DNA of 40,004 nucleotides, from the NCBI GenBank assembly GCA_903931945.1, contig CAIZEI010000134.1, positions 1-40,004 of the forward strand, given 5' to 3'. Source of the stretch: an uncultured Hyphomicrobiales bacterium. GTDB taxonomy: Bacteria > Pseudomonadota > Alphaproteobacteria > Rhizobiales > Beijerinckiaceae. Every line of letters begins with the position of its first letter. Position 1 is the first letter of the stretch. Shown here in pieces: positions 32,946 through 40,004 of this stretch. Position numbers and translations under genes: made by a program. The notes below the pieces were generated by a model. The model did not search any database. It was given only the letters and a program-made list of their open reading frames with translations, and was not told the origin of the DNA.

Positions 32946-32956
32946 CAGAATGGCGT

Positions 32957-32987
32957 TTGTCATCGCGCGCGACTGCTATAATATAAG
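32957..32987 (+). promoter_or_regulatory. Promoter candidate for the exported unknown gene
   Basis: TTGTCA (32957-32962) precedes an exact TATAAT (32977-32982) by 14 bases, and an overlapping TATAAG (32982-32987) by 19. It lies 30-40 bases before the start of the gene at 33015. An exact TATAAT is rare in this GC-rich sequence, but the spacing to the -35 is not ideal in either reading. Confidence 0.4.
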
Positions 32988-33014
32988 CACAATAAACACC
33001 GGGAGGATTTTTTC

Positions 33015-33776
33015 ATGCGCGTTGCATTCGTTTCCACGCTGGCTTTTTGCGCTGGCGCGGCCTGTCACATGGCGCAGGCGCAGACCATGATCGAGCAATC
33101 GGCGGAACACCGGTTTCAGCTTGATTTTCACGTCAACGACGCCGCGCTGCAAAAGATGCTGCCTGCCGGCTGGGAATCGGACGCCGCTACGGCAGGCGCC
33201 GCGAAGGACGCCAATATCAGGATGATTTTCGTCGACCGGATGGCGATTGTCGGGCCGGATGCCAAGCCAAAAGGCAAAGGCTCCGAGCGTCTTGTTTATT
33301 TTGCCTCGCCAGTGCGCAAGGGCGAAATCAAAGGGCAGTTGATTCTTGGTGGACTCACCAACGATCCCGCAGACGCACCCGGCGCATTTGGCAATTTCGT
33401 TTCGGCAACCACCGCAAAAATGAGCCGCACAGCTTCGTCCGAAGGGGTGGCGGCGTTGAACACGGAGGATTACGAATTTGCGGCCGCCGGCGGCGAGCAT
33501 TTTTCAGTCCACGTGCAATTCGAGCGGGGACCGGCAAACAAAGGCGGCGGCGAAGTCAAATTCTTCGATCCGCGCGACCCCGCAAAATACCAGATTTTCA
33601 AAACCGACCAGGCCATCGACATCACGCGCAACGTCTCTGTGCCCGTGCCCGATCATGTGAAGGAGTTCTCCTACAAGGCGGGCGGCGGCGCGCTCGCCTC
33701 GTTGTTTGACGGAACGGAGAAGGCGCTGAGCTGGGATTCCTTCCCCTGGTATGTGCGCACGATCAGCACGCCCTGA
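33015..33776 (+). CDS. Exported protein of unknown function
   Basis: A 253-residue protein with a signal peptide (residues 1-23, ending AQA before Q). The mature part begins 'EHRFQLDFHVNDAALQKMLPAGWES', which faintly resembles the opening of acetoacetate-decarboxylase/DUF2071-like proteins. It continues with 'DANIRMIFVDRMAIVG' and ends 'GTEKALSWDSFPWYVRTIS'. I cannot name a function. GGGAGG lies 8 bases before the ATG and a TATAAT-containing promoter candidate stands upstream, so it is probably expressed as a single gene. Its stop is 2 bases from the stop of the convergent TctC-like gene. Confidence 0.65.
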   Translation: MRVAFVSTLAFCAGAACHMAQAQTMIEQSAEHRFQLDFHVNDAALQKMLPAGWESDAATAGAAKDANIRMIFVDRMAIVGPDAKPKGKGSERLVYFASPVRKGEIKGQLILGGLTNDPADAPGAFGNFVSATTAKMSRTASSEGVAALNTEDYEFAAAGGEHFSVHVQFERGPANKGGGEVKFFDPRDPAKYQIFKTDQAIDITRNVSVPVPDHVKEFSYKAGGGALASLFDGTEKALSWDSFPWYVRTISTP

Positions 33777-33778
33777 TC

Positions 33779-34813
33779 TCAATTTCCGTTTGAGGTCGCG
33801 CCCTTGATATAACGGGCGCGCACTTCGGGCGTTGCGCCGGTAATCAGGCCGATCACCGCATCGACGCCCGCGCTATCGAGCAGATTGATTTCCAGCTTGG
33901 ATTGATCGGCGTCGGCGAGGAAGGCCTTGTCCTGCGCCAATTCATTGAACGCCTTGCGCAAGATCGCGACACGGTCGGCCGGCAGGCCGGGGGGCGCCAA
34001 CACCGGTCGCGCCACCGTTTTTTGTGTGAAATAGAGTTCAAGCGCGCGCTTCTCGATTTCGCCCTTCACAAGGCTCAGCGCCGTTGGGGCATTGGGCAAT
34101 TCCGGGTTCGGCGTCAGCGAACCCTGTATCAACACGCGGACCTTTTTGTCGCGCAACCATTCGGGATGCTGAACTTTCAAGCTTGACCACGACCAGTCGG
34201 CGATGCCCTGCACCTCGCCGCGCTCCATCGCAAGGCCGATTTCCGTTGTGCCGTTATAGCCATTCACCAGTTTGAATTTCGTCCCGATGAGATCGTTGTA
34301 AAGCAGCGCTGTCGTCTCGGGATCGACGTTGGTTTCGCCGCCAACAATCAATTCCTTTTCCAACAGGTCCTGCGCCGACATGACCGGCGCGGAGGCATTG
34401 GCAAGCGACACGGCTGTCTCGCTGTTCAGGCTGCCGATCCAGTTGAGCTTCGCCAGATCGAACTGCACCTGCGCGCCCATCGTGAATTTCGCCAGCAACA
34501 TGCCGCGTTGAATCAGGCCGATTTCAGTGCCATCGCGCGGCGCGGTATTGGCGAGCAGATTGGTTGCCACCAACGACCCGGCGGCAGGCATGTTCTGCAC
34601 GGCGATTGCGGGCTCGCCGGGGATATGGCGTCCGAGATGACGCGCCATCAAACGCGCCATCTGGTCATAACCGCCACCCGGCGCGCTTCCCGAAATCAGG
34701 GTGATCGTCTTGCCGGAATAAAAATCGGCCGCGACGCCTGGAGCGGGCGCCACTCCGGCTAAAGCGATAGCGATTGTCAAAAGGCTGGTTTGCCAACGCA
34801 TTTTCCATTCCAT
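33779..34813 (-). CDS. Orphan tripartite-transporter-type solute-binding protein (4), divergent member
   Basis: A 344-residue periplasmic receptor distantly of the TctC/Bug type. The signal peptide ends near GVA before ADF. The mature opening 'YSGKTITLISGSAPGGGYDQ' and 'MARLMARHLGRHIPGEPAI', then 'VQNMPAAGSLVATNLLANTA' and 'PRDGTEIGLIQRGMLLA', follow the family layout but with an SG(S)APGGGYD loop and PAAGS in place of the usual RPGAGG. It closely resembles a subgroup common in Bradyrhizobium-like bacteria. ATG at 34813 is chosen for GGAGA 6 bases upstream; starts at 34849 and 34801 are also possible. No membrane components are near. The upstream gene on the same strand is a membrane-anchored unknown, 72 bases away. 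Confidence 0.82.
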   Translation of the reverse strand: MEWKMRWQTSLLTIAIALAGVAPAPGVAADFYSGKTITLISGSAPGGGYDQMARLMARHLGRHIPGEPAIAVQNMPAAGSLVATNLLANTAPRDGTEIGLIQRGMLLAKFTMGAQVQFDLAKLNWIGSLNSETAVSLANASAPVMSAQDLLEKELIVGGETNVDPETTALLYNDLIGTKFKLVNGYNGTTEIGLAMERGEVQGIADWSWSSLKVQHPEWLRDKKVRVLIQGSLTPNPELPNAPTALSLVKGEIEKRALELYFTQKTVARPVLAPPGLPADRVAILRKAFNELAQDKAFLADADQSKLEINLLDSAGVDAVIGLITGATPEVRARYIKGATSNGN

Positions 34814-34885
34814 TCGCTCTCTCCAGAACTGGTGTGGCCGCGTCCTCACGCCATAACGCGAAAGCCGATGAAATGCACGGCGCCG

Positions 34886-35560
34886 TCAGCGCTTACCCGG
34901 AGCCGAGCGCGCGACCTCGATATCGTGGTCGAATATCCTTCCGCTGAATTCCGACACGCTTTTGATTTCTTCGGCGGTCAGCGCCACTTGCGCGGGCCCT
35001 GCGGCAAGCGCTGCGTCCGCGAGAATTTGTGTGATTTCAGCTCCGGTCCATGGCGCCAGAGCCTCGATTTCCAGACGGGCATTGCGCTGCAATTCGGGCG
35101 AAATGCGGTCCCACAGCCGCAGCGAGAAGCGAATCCGGTCGAGCATGATGAACTCCTCCAGCGGAGTCGTGTAATAGGAAAGGCTCAACGCACGATCGAC
35201 ACCCGGACCATAGCCATCGCGCAATTCCAGCAGCTCAGCATAGCCAAGCCACGCAAAACCATCGGTGGGCGTCATCGACAGACGTTCGGACAGGGACTCG
35301 ATGGCCGTCGCAAGAAGCCGCGCCCGCTCATCGCCGCGCGCTGTAAAAACCGGCGCAACCTTCGAAATCACATCCGTGCGCCGCCTGCCGAAAGGATTGG
35401 AGAGATCAGACCCCAGATGCGCAACCACGGCCTGTCCGGTATTGCGCGGCGTCCGGAATTCGAAATCGGTCGGCGTAAAGCCAGCCACGCCTGCGATTCC
35501 AAAGCCCGCCAGCGCCAGACCCAGGATTACAACCGCGATAACCCCGGATAGCCAGCGCAT
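34886..35560 (-). CDS. Membrane-anchored protein of unknown function
   Basis: A 224-residue protein with one N-terminal membrane helix (about 4-28) and a periplasmic-side helical domain. The stretch 'LSERLSMTPTDGFAWLGYAELL' resembles a TPR-like repeat, followed by 'DRALSLSYYTTPLEEFIMLDRIRF' and 'ISPELQRNARLEIEALAPW'. I have a vague memory of similar proteins beside exopolysaccharide genes in Rhizobiales, but nothing in the surroundings supports this. It is the first gene of a possible pair with the TctC-like gene 72 bases downstream. It is divergent from the methionine operon, with a 194-base gap. Confidence 0.6.
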   Translation of the reverse strand: MRWLSGVIAVVILGLALAGFGIAGVAGFTPTDFEFRTPRNTGQAVVAHLGSDLSNPFGRRRTDVISKVAPVFTARGDERARLLATAIESLSERLSMTPTDGFAWLGYAELLELRDGYGPGVDRALSLSYYTTPLEEFIMLDRIRFSLRLWDRISPELQRNARLEIEALAPWTGAEITQILADAALAAGPAQVALTAEEIKSVSEFSGRIFDHDIEVARSAPGKR

Positions 35561-35723
35561 ACCAACCCCCGAGCGATGGGCGCCTGCGTTCCGAGACCCG
35601 CCACTGCCGCTTCAGCCATTTATAGGGCGCGCAGTCCCGGCAATCAATTGAACTGCTGCGGGGATAAAAGTGGGGAATTGCCCCAAATCCCACTTCAAGG
35701 CTTGCATCTGCGCGCAAGAAAAC

Positions 35724-35739
35724 ATAAACATATCTTTAT
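35724..35739 (+). promoter_or_regulatory. Operator candidate of the methionine operon
   Basis: ATAAACATATCTTTAT is a 16-bp inverted repeat with only one mismatched pair (positions 6 and 11). It is centred 23 bases upstream of the start of the ArsR-type regulator, in an AT-rich island of an otherwise GC-rich sequence. Size, symmetry and position fit an ArsR-family operator overlapping the promoter, so autoregulation of the regulator-metF-metH operon is likely. The sequence is seen; binding is inferred. Confidence 0.55.
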
Positions 35740-35754
35740 ATCTAAGAGGCCCCC

Positions 35755-36765
35755 ATGAGAGCAACCACGCAAGCCCCGTTTCCCGTGATCCTGACGAGTC
35801 TTGAAGCAGCCGCTGAAATCACCCGCCTGCGTCTGCTGGCGCTTGTCGCAGAAGCGGAGCTCACCGTCAGCGAGCTTATGACCATTCTCGGACAGTCGCA
35901 GCCGCGCATCTCCCGCCATCTGAAACTTCTTGTCGAAGCCGGGCTCGTCGAGCGGCATCGCGAGGGCGCCTGGGCGTTTTTCCATATGGCCGATCGCGGC
36001 CCTCGCGCCGATCTGGCGCGCGATATTCTGGCCCGGATCGAGCCCTCCGACCCCATGCTGACCAGCGACCGCACCCGGCTCGCCGAGACCCGCCGCGCGC
36101 GCGCCGAATCGGCCGCGCGCTATTTTGCCGATCATGCCCCCGAGTGGGATTCGATCCGCTCCCTGCATGTCGCCGAAGACCAGGTGGAAGCCGCCATTCT
36201 GGATGTTGTGGGCAATGGCCCGATCCACTCGGCGCTCGACCTTGGAACCGGCACAGGGCGGATGCTGCAGCTTCTGGCGCCGCTCGCCTCACGCGCTGTG
36301 GGGGTCGACCAGAGCCCTGCGATGCTGAATGTCGCCCGCGCCCGACTGGAGCAGGCGGGCGTGCGCAATGCGCTGTTGCGCCAGGGCGATATCTACGCCC
36401 TGCCCGTCGAACCCGGACGACATGATCTTGTGATCATCCATCGCGTGTTGCACTACCTTGACGACCCCGGGCGTGCAATCCGCGAGGCTGCGCGTGTCAC
36501 ACGGCCCGGCGGACGGGTGATTGTGGTGGATTTCGCGCCTCACACGCACGAATTCCTGCGCGAGCAACACGCGCATCGGCGGCTCGGCTTTTCAGCTCGT
36601 GAAATTACGGAATTTTTGCGCGAGGCCGGGCTTGACCTGATCGAACATCGCGACCTCAAGCCTGCAGCATCAACGTCCGGGCAACTCACTGTCTCTATCT
36701 GGGTGGGGCGCGATACCCGCGTCATTGTCGATGATGTGCCGATCACCCACAGGGAGCTTGCCTAA
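35755..36765 (+). CDS. ArsR-type regulator fused to a SAM-dependent methyltransferase domain
   Basis: A 336-residue two-domain protein. Residues 10-95 form an ArsR-family winged helix ([20 protein letters not shown], then [21 protein letters not shown]). Residues about 115-330 form a class I methyltransferase-like fold with motif [16 protein letters not shown] (160-174), acidic motif [10 protein letters not shown] and the later [18 protein letters not shown]. It overlaps metF by one base (TAATG). In Proteobacteria an ArsR-family repressor, SahR, controls methionine-cycle genes in response to S-adenosylhomocysteine; this protein is probably its counterpart, using the methyltransferase fold as the ligand sensor. 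Whether it still methylates anything is unknown. AAGAGG lies 5 bases before the ATG. No arsenic- or metal-binding cysteine motif is seen. Confidence 0.85.
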   Translation: MRATTQAPFPVILTSLEAAAEITRLRLLALVAEAELTVSELMTILGQSQPRISRHLKLLVEAGLVERHREGAWAFFHMADRGPRADLARDILARIEPSDPMLTSDRTRLAETRRARAESAARYFADHAPEWDSIRSLHVAEDQVEAAILDVVGNGPIHSALDLGTGTGRMLQLLAPLASRAVGVDQSPAMLNVARARLEQAGVRNALLRQGDIYALPVEPGRHDLVIIHRVLHYLDDPGRAIREAARVTRPGGRVIVVDFAPHTHEFLREQHAHRRLGFSAREITEFLREAGLDLIEHRDLKPAASTSGQLTVSIWVGRDTRVIVDDVPITHRELA

Positions 36766-37680
36766 TGACCGGTGAAATTCCGCGCGCCAGCCGCGCCGCA
36801 TTGCGCGGCATTGGCGTCTCTTTTGAATTCTTCCCGCCAAAGACGCCGGACATGGATGCCGCTTTATGGGACGCCATCACCCGCCTTGCGCCGCTGCGGC
36901 CCCGATTCATGTCGATCACCTATGGCGCGGGCGGCTCCACGCGTGAACGCACACATGCGACAGTCGCCCGAATTGTGCGAGAAACCATGATCCGCCCGGC
37001 CGCGCATCTGACCTGCGTCGCGGCGAGCCGCGCCGAAGTCGATGCCGTCATTCGCGGTTACTGGAATGCAGGCGTTCGTCATATCGTGGCTTTGCGCGGC
37101 GATCCTGCAGGCGGCCCCGGCGCGCGATTTGAGGCGCATCCCGAGGGCTATGCAACATCCACCGCGCTTGTCGCAGGCATCCGCCGTATTGCGGATTTTG
37201 AAATCACCGTCTCGGCCTATCCGGAGAAACATCCAGAGAGCGCCAGCATCGATGCAGATATCGATATATTGAAATCCAAGATCGACGCGGGCGCCAATCG
37301 CGCAATCACCCAGTTCTTCTTCGACAACGCGCATTATTTCCGGTTTCTCGATCGCGCGCGCGCGCGGCGTTTCCATTCCGATCATTCCGGGAATCGTGCC
37401 GGTGCAAAACTTTCGTCAGACGGCGTCCTTCGCGCAAAGAACGGGAGCCTCAATCCCCGCATGGCTCGCCCGTCGTTTCGAAGGACTGGACGAGGATCCG
37501 GCGACCCGGCGGCTGATCGCAGCGTCTGTGGCGGCCGAACAGGTGCTCGATCTTGTCGATCACGGCGTCACAGACCTGCATTTTTATACAATGAACAAGG
37601 CCGATCTTGTCTTTGCCATTTGTCATCTGCTGGGCGTTCGCGCGCCCGAATCCGCGGAAAACGCAGGAGCAGTCGCATGA
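36765..37680 (+). CDS. metF: Methylenetetrahydrofolate reductase, apparent frameshift
   Basis: The FAD-dependent enzyme that makes 5-methyl-THF for methionine synthesis. The N-terminal two thirds read normally: [11 protein letters not shown] with catalytic E21, [37 protein letters not shown], and [20 protein letters not shown]. At a (CG)7 run (37353-37366) the frame is lost. The expected continuation ([16 protein letters not shown], then [17 protein letters not shown] and the final [19 protein letters not shown]) is in another frame and ends with TGA at 37678-37680. Loss of one CG unit would explain the shift exactly, restoring [10 protein letters not shown]. In the unshifted frame the sequence stays open into metH. 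The TGA overlaps the metH ATG (ATGA), so the restored gene would be coupled to metH. Sequencing error is the simplest cause. Confidence 0.9.
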
Positions 37681-40004
37681 GCGGACGCCGCATATCCGAT
37701 GGCCGCGCCGTGCGCGCCGCGCTGACACAGGCCGCGCGTGAGCGTATTCTGGTGCTCGATGGCGCCATGGGAACCATGATCCAGGATCTAAAACTGGATG
37801 AAGCAGGGTTTCGAGGCGCCCGATTCAAATCGCACGCGCGCGACCTCAAGGGCAACAATGACATTCTCAACCTCTCGCAGCCCGACGCTGTGCGCGAAAT
37901 TCATCTGGCCTATTTTCTGGCGGGCGCAGACCTGGTCGAAACCAATACATTCTCATCCACAATCATCGCCCAGGCCGATTACGGCCTCGAAGACGCCGTT
38001 CACGATCTGAATTTTGAAGGCGCGCGCCTTGCGCGGGAAGCCGCCGATCTTGCCGAAGCCGAAGACGGTCGCCGTCGATTTGTGTGTGGCGCACTCGGTC
38101 CGACCAATCGCACGGCGTCGATATCGCCCAATGTCAACGACCCCGGATTCCGCGCGGTCGCATTTGACGAATTGCGTAGCGCCTACGCGCAAGCCTCGCG
38201 CGCGCTCATGCAAGGCGGCGCAGATTCCATCATCATCGAAACCATCTTCGATACGCTGAACGCCAAGGCCGCGCTGTTTGGCGTATGGGACGCCTTCGAT
38301 ACGCTTGGCGAGAAACTCCCCATCTTTCTGTCAGGCACAATCACCGATCTGTCCGGTCGCACATTGTCAGGCCAAACCCCTGCTGCATTCTGGAACTCGC
38401 TGCGTCACGCAGATCCCTTCGCCGCCGGCTTCAATTGCGCGCTCGGCGCGCGCGAATTGCGGCAGCACATTGCTGAACTCTCGCGCATCGCCGACACATT
38501 TACCATTGCTTATCCCAATGCCGGCCTGCCCAATGAATTCGGTCTTTATGACGAAAGCCCCGAATATATGGCCGGAATGCTCGGAGAGTTTGCGGATGCA
38601 GGCATCGTCAATATTGTCGGCGGGTGCTGTGGCACAACACCCGATCACATCCGGGCTTTTGCGGACCGTGTGGCCGGCGTTGCGCCGCGCCGCCCGCCGC
38701 GGATTGAACCGATGTTGCGTTTGTCGGGTCTTGAACCCTTCACGCTGACAAAGGATATCCGCTTCGTCAATGTCGGCGAACGCACCAATGTCACGGGCTC
38801 CGCGCGATTCCGCAAACTCATCAAAAACAATGAATTTTCCGCAGCGCTCGATGTCGCGCGCGAACAGGTCGCCAATGGCGCGCAGATCATCGATGTCAAC
38901 ATGGACGAAGGAATGCTCGATTCCGCGCGCGCCATGCAGGATTTTCTCAATCTCATCGCCTCCGAACCCGACATTGCGCGCGTGCCGCTGATGATCGATT
39001 CCTCGAAATTTGAGGTGATCGAGGCCGGCCTCAAATGCGTCCAGGGAAAATCAGTCGTCAATTCGATTTCATTGAAAGAGGGTGAAGACAGATTCATCGA
39101 ACAGGCGCGCATCGTCCGGCGCTTTGGCGCGGCTGTCGTCGTCATGGCATTTGATGAAAAGGGACAGGCTGATACATATGCGCGCAAGGTTGAAATCTGC
39201 GCTCGCGCCTACGATGTGTTGACGCGCGTTGTCGGTTTTCCGCCGGAAGACATCATTTTCGATCCCAATATTTTCGCTGTCGCAACCGGGATTGAAGAGC
39301 ACAACAATTATGGCGTCGACTTTATCGAAGCTGCGCGCTCAATCCGCGCAAAAATGCCATTGGCGCATATTTCCGGAGGCGTCTCCAATCTGTCGTTTTC
39401 ATTTCGTGGCAATGACCCGGTGCGCGAGGCGATGCATTCGGTTTTCCTTTACCATGCAATTTCCGCCGGCATGGATATGGGCATTGTCAATGCGGGCGCG
39501 CTGCCGGTCTATGAGAAAATCGATCCCGATTTGCGCCTCGCCTGTGAAGATGTCGCGCTCAATCGGCGCGCGGATGCAACAGAACGTCTGCTGGCTATTG
39601 CCGGACGTTTTAAAGGCGCGGGCACAGAAACGCGCGAAAAGGATATCGCATGGCGCAGCGATACGATCGCAAGGCGCCTTGAATATGCGCTCGTCAACGG
39701 CGTGACGGATTACGTGGACGCGGATGTTGAAGAAGCGCGGCTGGCTTCCGCGCGACCACTCGATGTCATCGAAGGTCCGCTGATGTCGGGCATGAACGTT
39801 GTCGGAGATTTGTTCGGCGCCGGAAAATGTTTCTGCCGCAAGTCGTCAAATCGGCGCGCGTGATGAAGCGTGCAGTGGCCGTGCTGATGCCGCACATGGA
39901 AGCCGAGCGGCTGGCTGGCGGGCGGGCGCGCGAACCTGCCGGCAAGGTGTTGATGGCGACCGTCAAAGGCGATGTTCATGATATCGGCAAGAACATTGTC
40001 GGCG
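37677..40004 (+). CDS. metH: Cobalamin-dependent methionine synthase, apparent frameshift, cut by window edge
   Basis: MetH transfers a methyl group from 5-methyl-THF to homocysteine through cobalamin. The homocysteine domain ([12 protein letters not shown]; zinc ligands C254 in GFNCALG, and C317, C318 in [12 protein letters not shown]) is followed by the folate-binding barrel ([56 protein letters not shown]). The cap domain follows, then the start of the cobalamin domain. At an A4 run (39824-39827) one A seems to be missing. After it the expected [18 protein letters not shown] and the cobalamin ligand motif [12 protein letters not shown] continue in another frame to the edge of the window. 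As given, the frame stops at 39863. It is coupled to metF by an ATGA overlap and is the third gene of the operon. Confidence 0.93.

Noticed and set aside
33775-33797. An imperfect hairpin between the convergent genes at 33.78 kb
   Set aside because: The 8-bp stem has a G-T pair and no T-run on either strand, so it is too weak to call a terminator.
1-40004. Mobile elements, CRISPR arrays, tRNA or rRNA genes, riboswitches
   Set aside because: No transposase or integrase motif, regularly spaced repeat, tRNA cloverleaf or recognisable SAM/cobalamin riboswitch core was seen, although the methionine operon would be a natural place for a riboswitch.

Overview
The window looks like a chromosomal segment of a GC-rich alphaproteobacterium, most likely of the order Hyphomicrobiales. 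The RuvB, YidC and L34 sequences have that flavour, and a MetF/MetH operon is led by an ArsR-methyltransferase regulator. Tat-type signals and TctC/Bug-type binding proteins are frequent. I cannot name a genus. No rRNA, tRNA, CRISPR array, insertion sequence or prophage was seen.

Layout. 1-5.2 kb: the end of an anti-sigma factor, a Tat-exported FMN alpha-hydroxy-acid dehydrogenase with an unexpected CxxCH motif, a YbjQ protein, ybgC and ruvB, a conserved hypothetical gene and a periplasmic GlcG/HbpS protein. 5.2-9.6 kb (minus strand): a bicupin, glutathione-dependent formaldehyde dehydrogenase, an orphan SsuA-like binding protein, and a lytic transglycosylase. 9.7-10.1 kb: a DUF29 pseudogene. 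10.2-14.9 kb: an orphan TctC gene divergent from a giant symporter-type hybrid histidine kinase. 15.1-19.7 kb: a hydroxynitrile-lyase-like cupin with a sterol-desaturase-type enzyme, then TctC with GlcG, divergent from an aromatic-type FAD hydroxylase. 19.8-25.4 kb: a PilZ protein, hydroxypyruvate isomerase, a METTL20-like methyltransferase, an NtaA-type monooxygenase with an orphan iron/polyamine-type binding protein, and an acyltransferase. 25.5-28.4 kb: a probable operon of histidine kinase, TctC and a SnoaL-fold protein. 28.8-31.2 kb: rpmH-rnpA-yidC. 31.2-35.6 kb: an RBBP9 hydrolase, an SsuD-like monooxygenase, an exported unknown protein, a fourth TctC-like protein and a membrane-anchored unknown. 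35.7-40 kb: regulator-metF-metH, running off the right edge.

How the genes fit together. The accessory part is dominated by periplasmic solute-binding proteins (four TctC/Bug type, two ABC type) with no permease or ATPase beside any of them. They sit next to flavin monooxygenases, cupins, a SnoaL-fold protein, GlcG/HbpS proteins or histidine kinases. This suggests small capture-and-convert or capture-and-sense modules for organic acids, sulfonates or aromatic compounds. Both histidine kinases in the window are immediate neighbours of an orphan TctC gene and neither has a response-regulator gene beside it; this is the best candidate here for an undescribed sensory arrangement.

Both methionine genes are frameshifted as given: metF in a (CG)7 run and metH in an A4 run. 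Sequencing or assembly error is the simplest explanation, but the first site could also be a slippery contingency tract.
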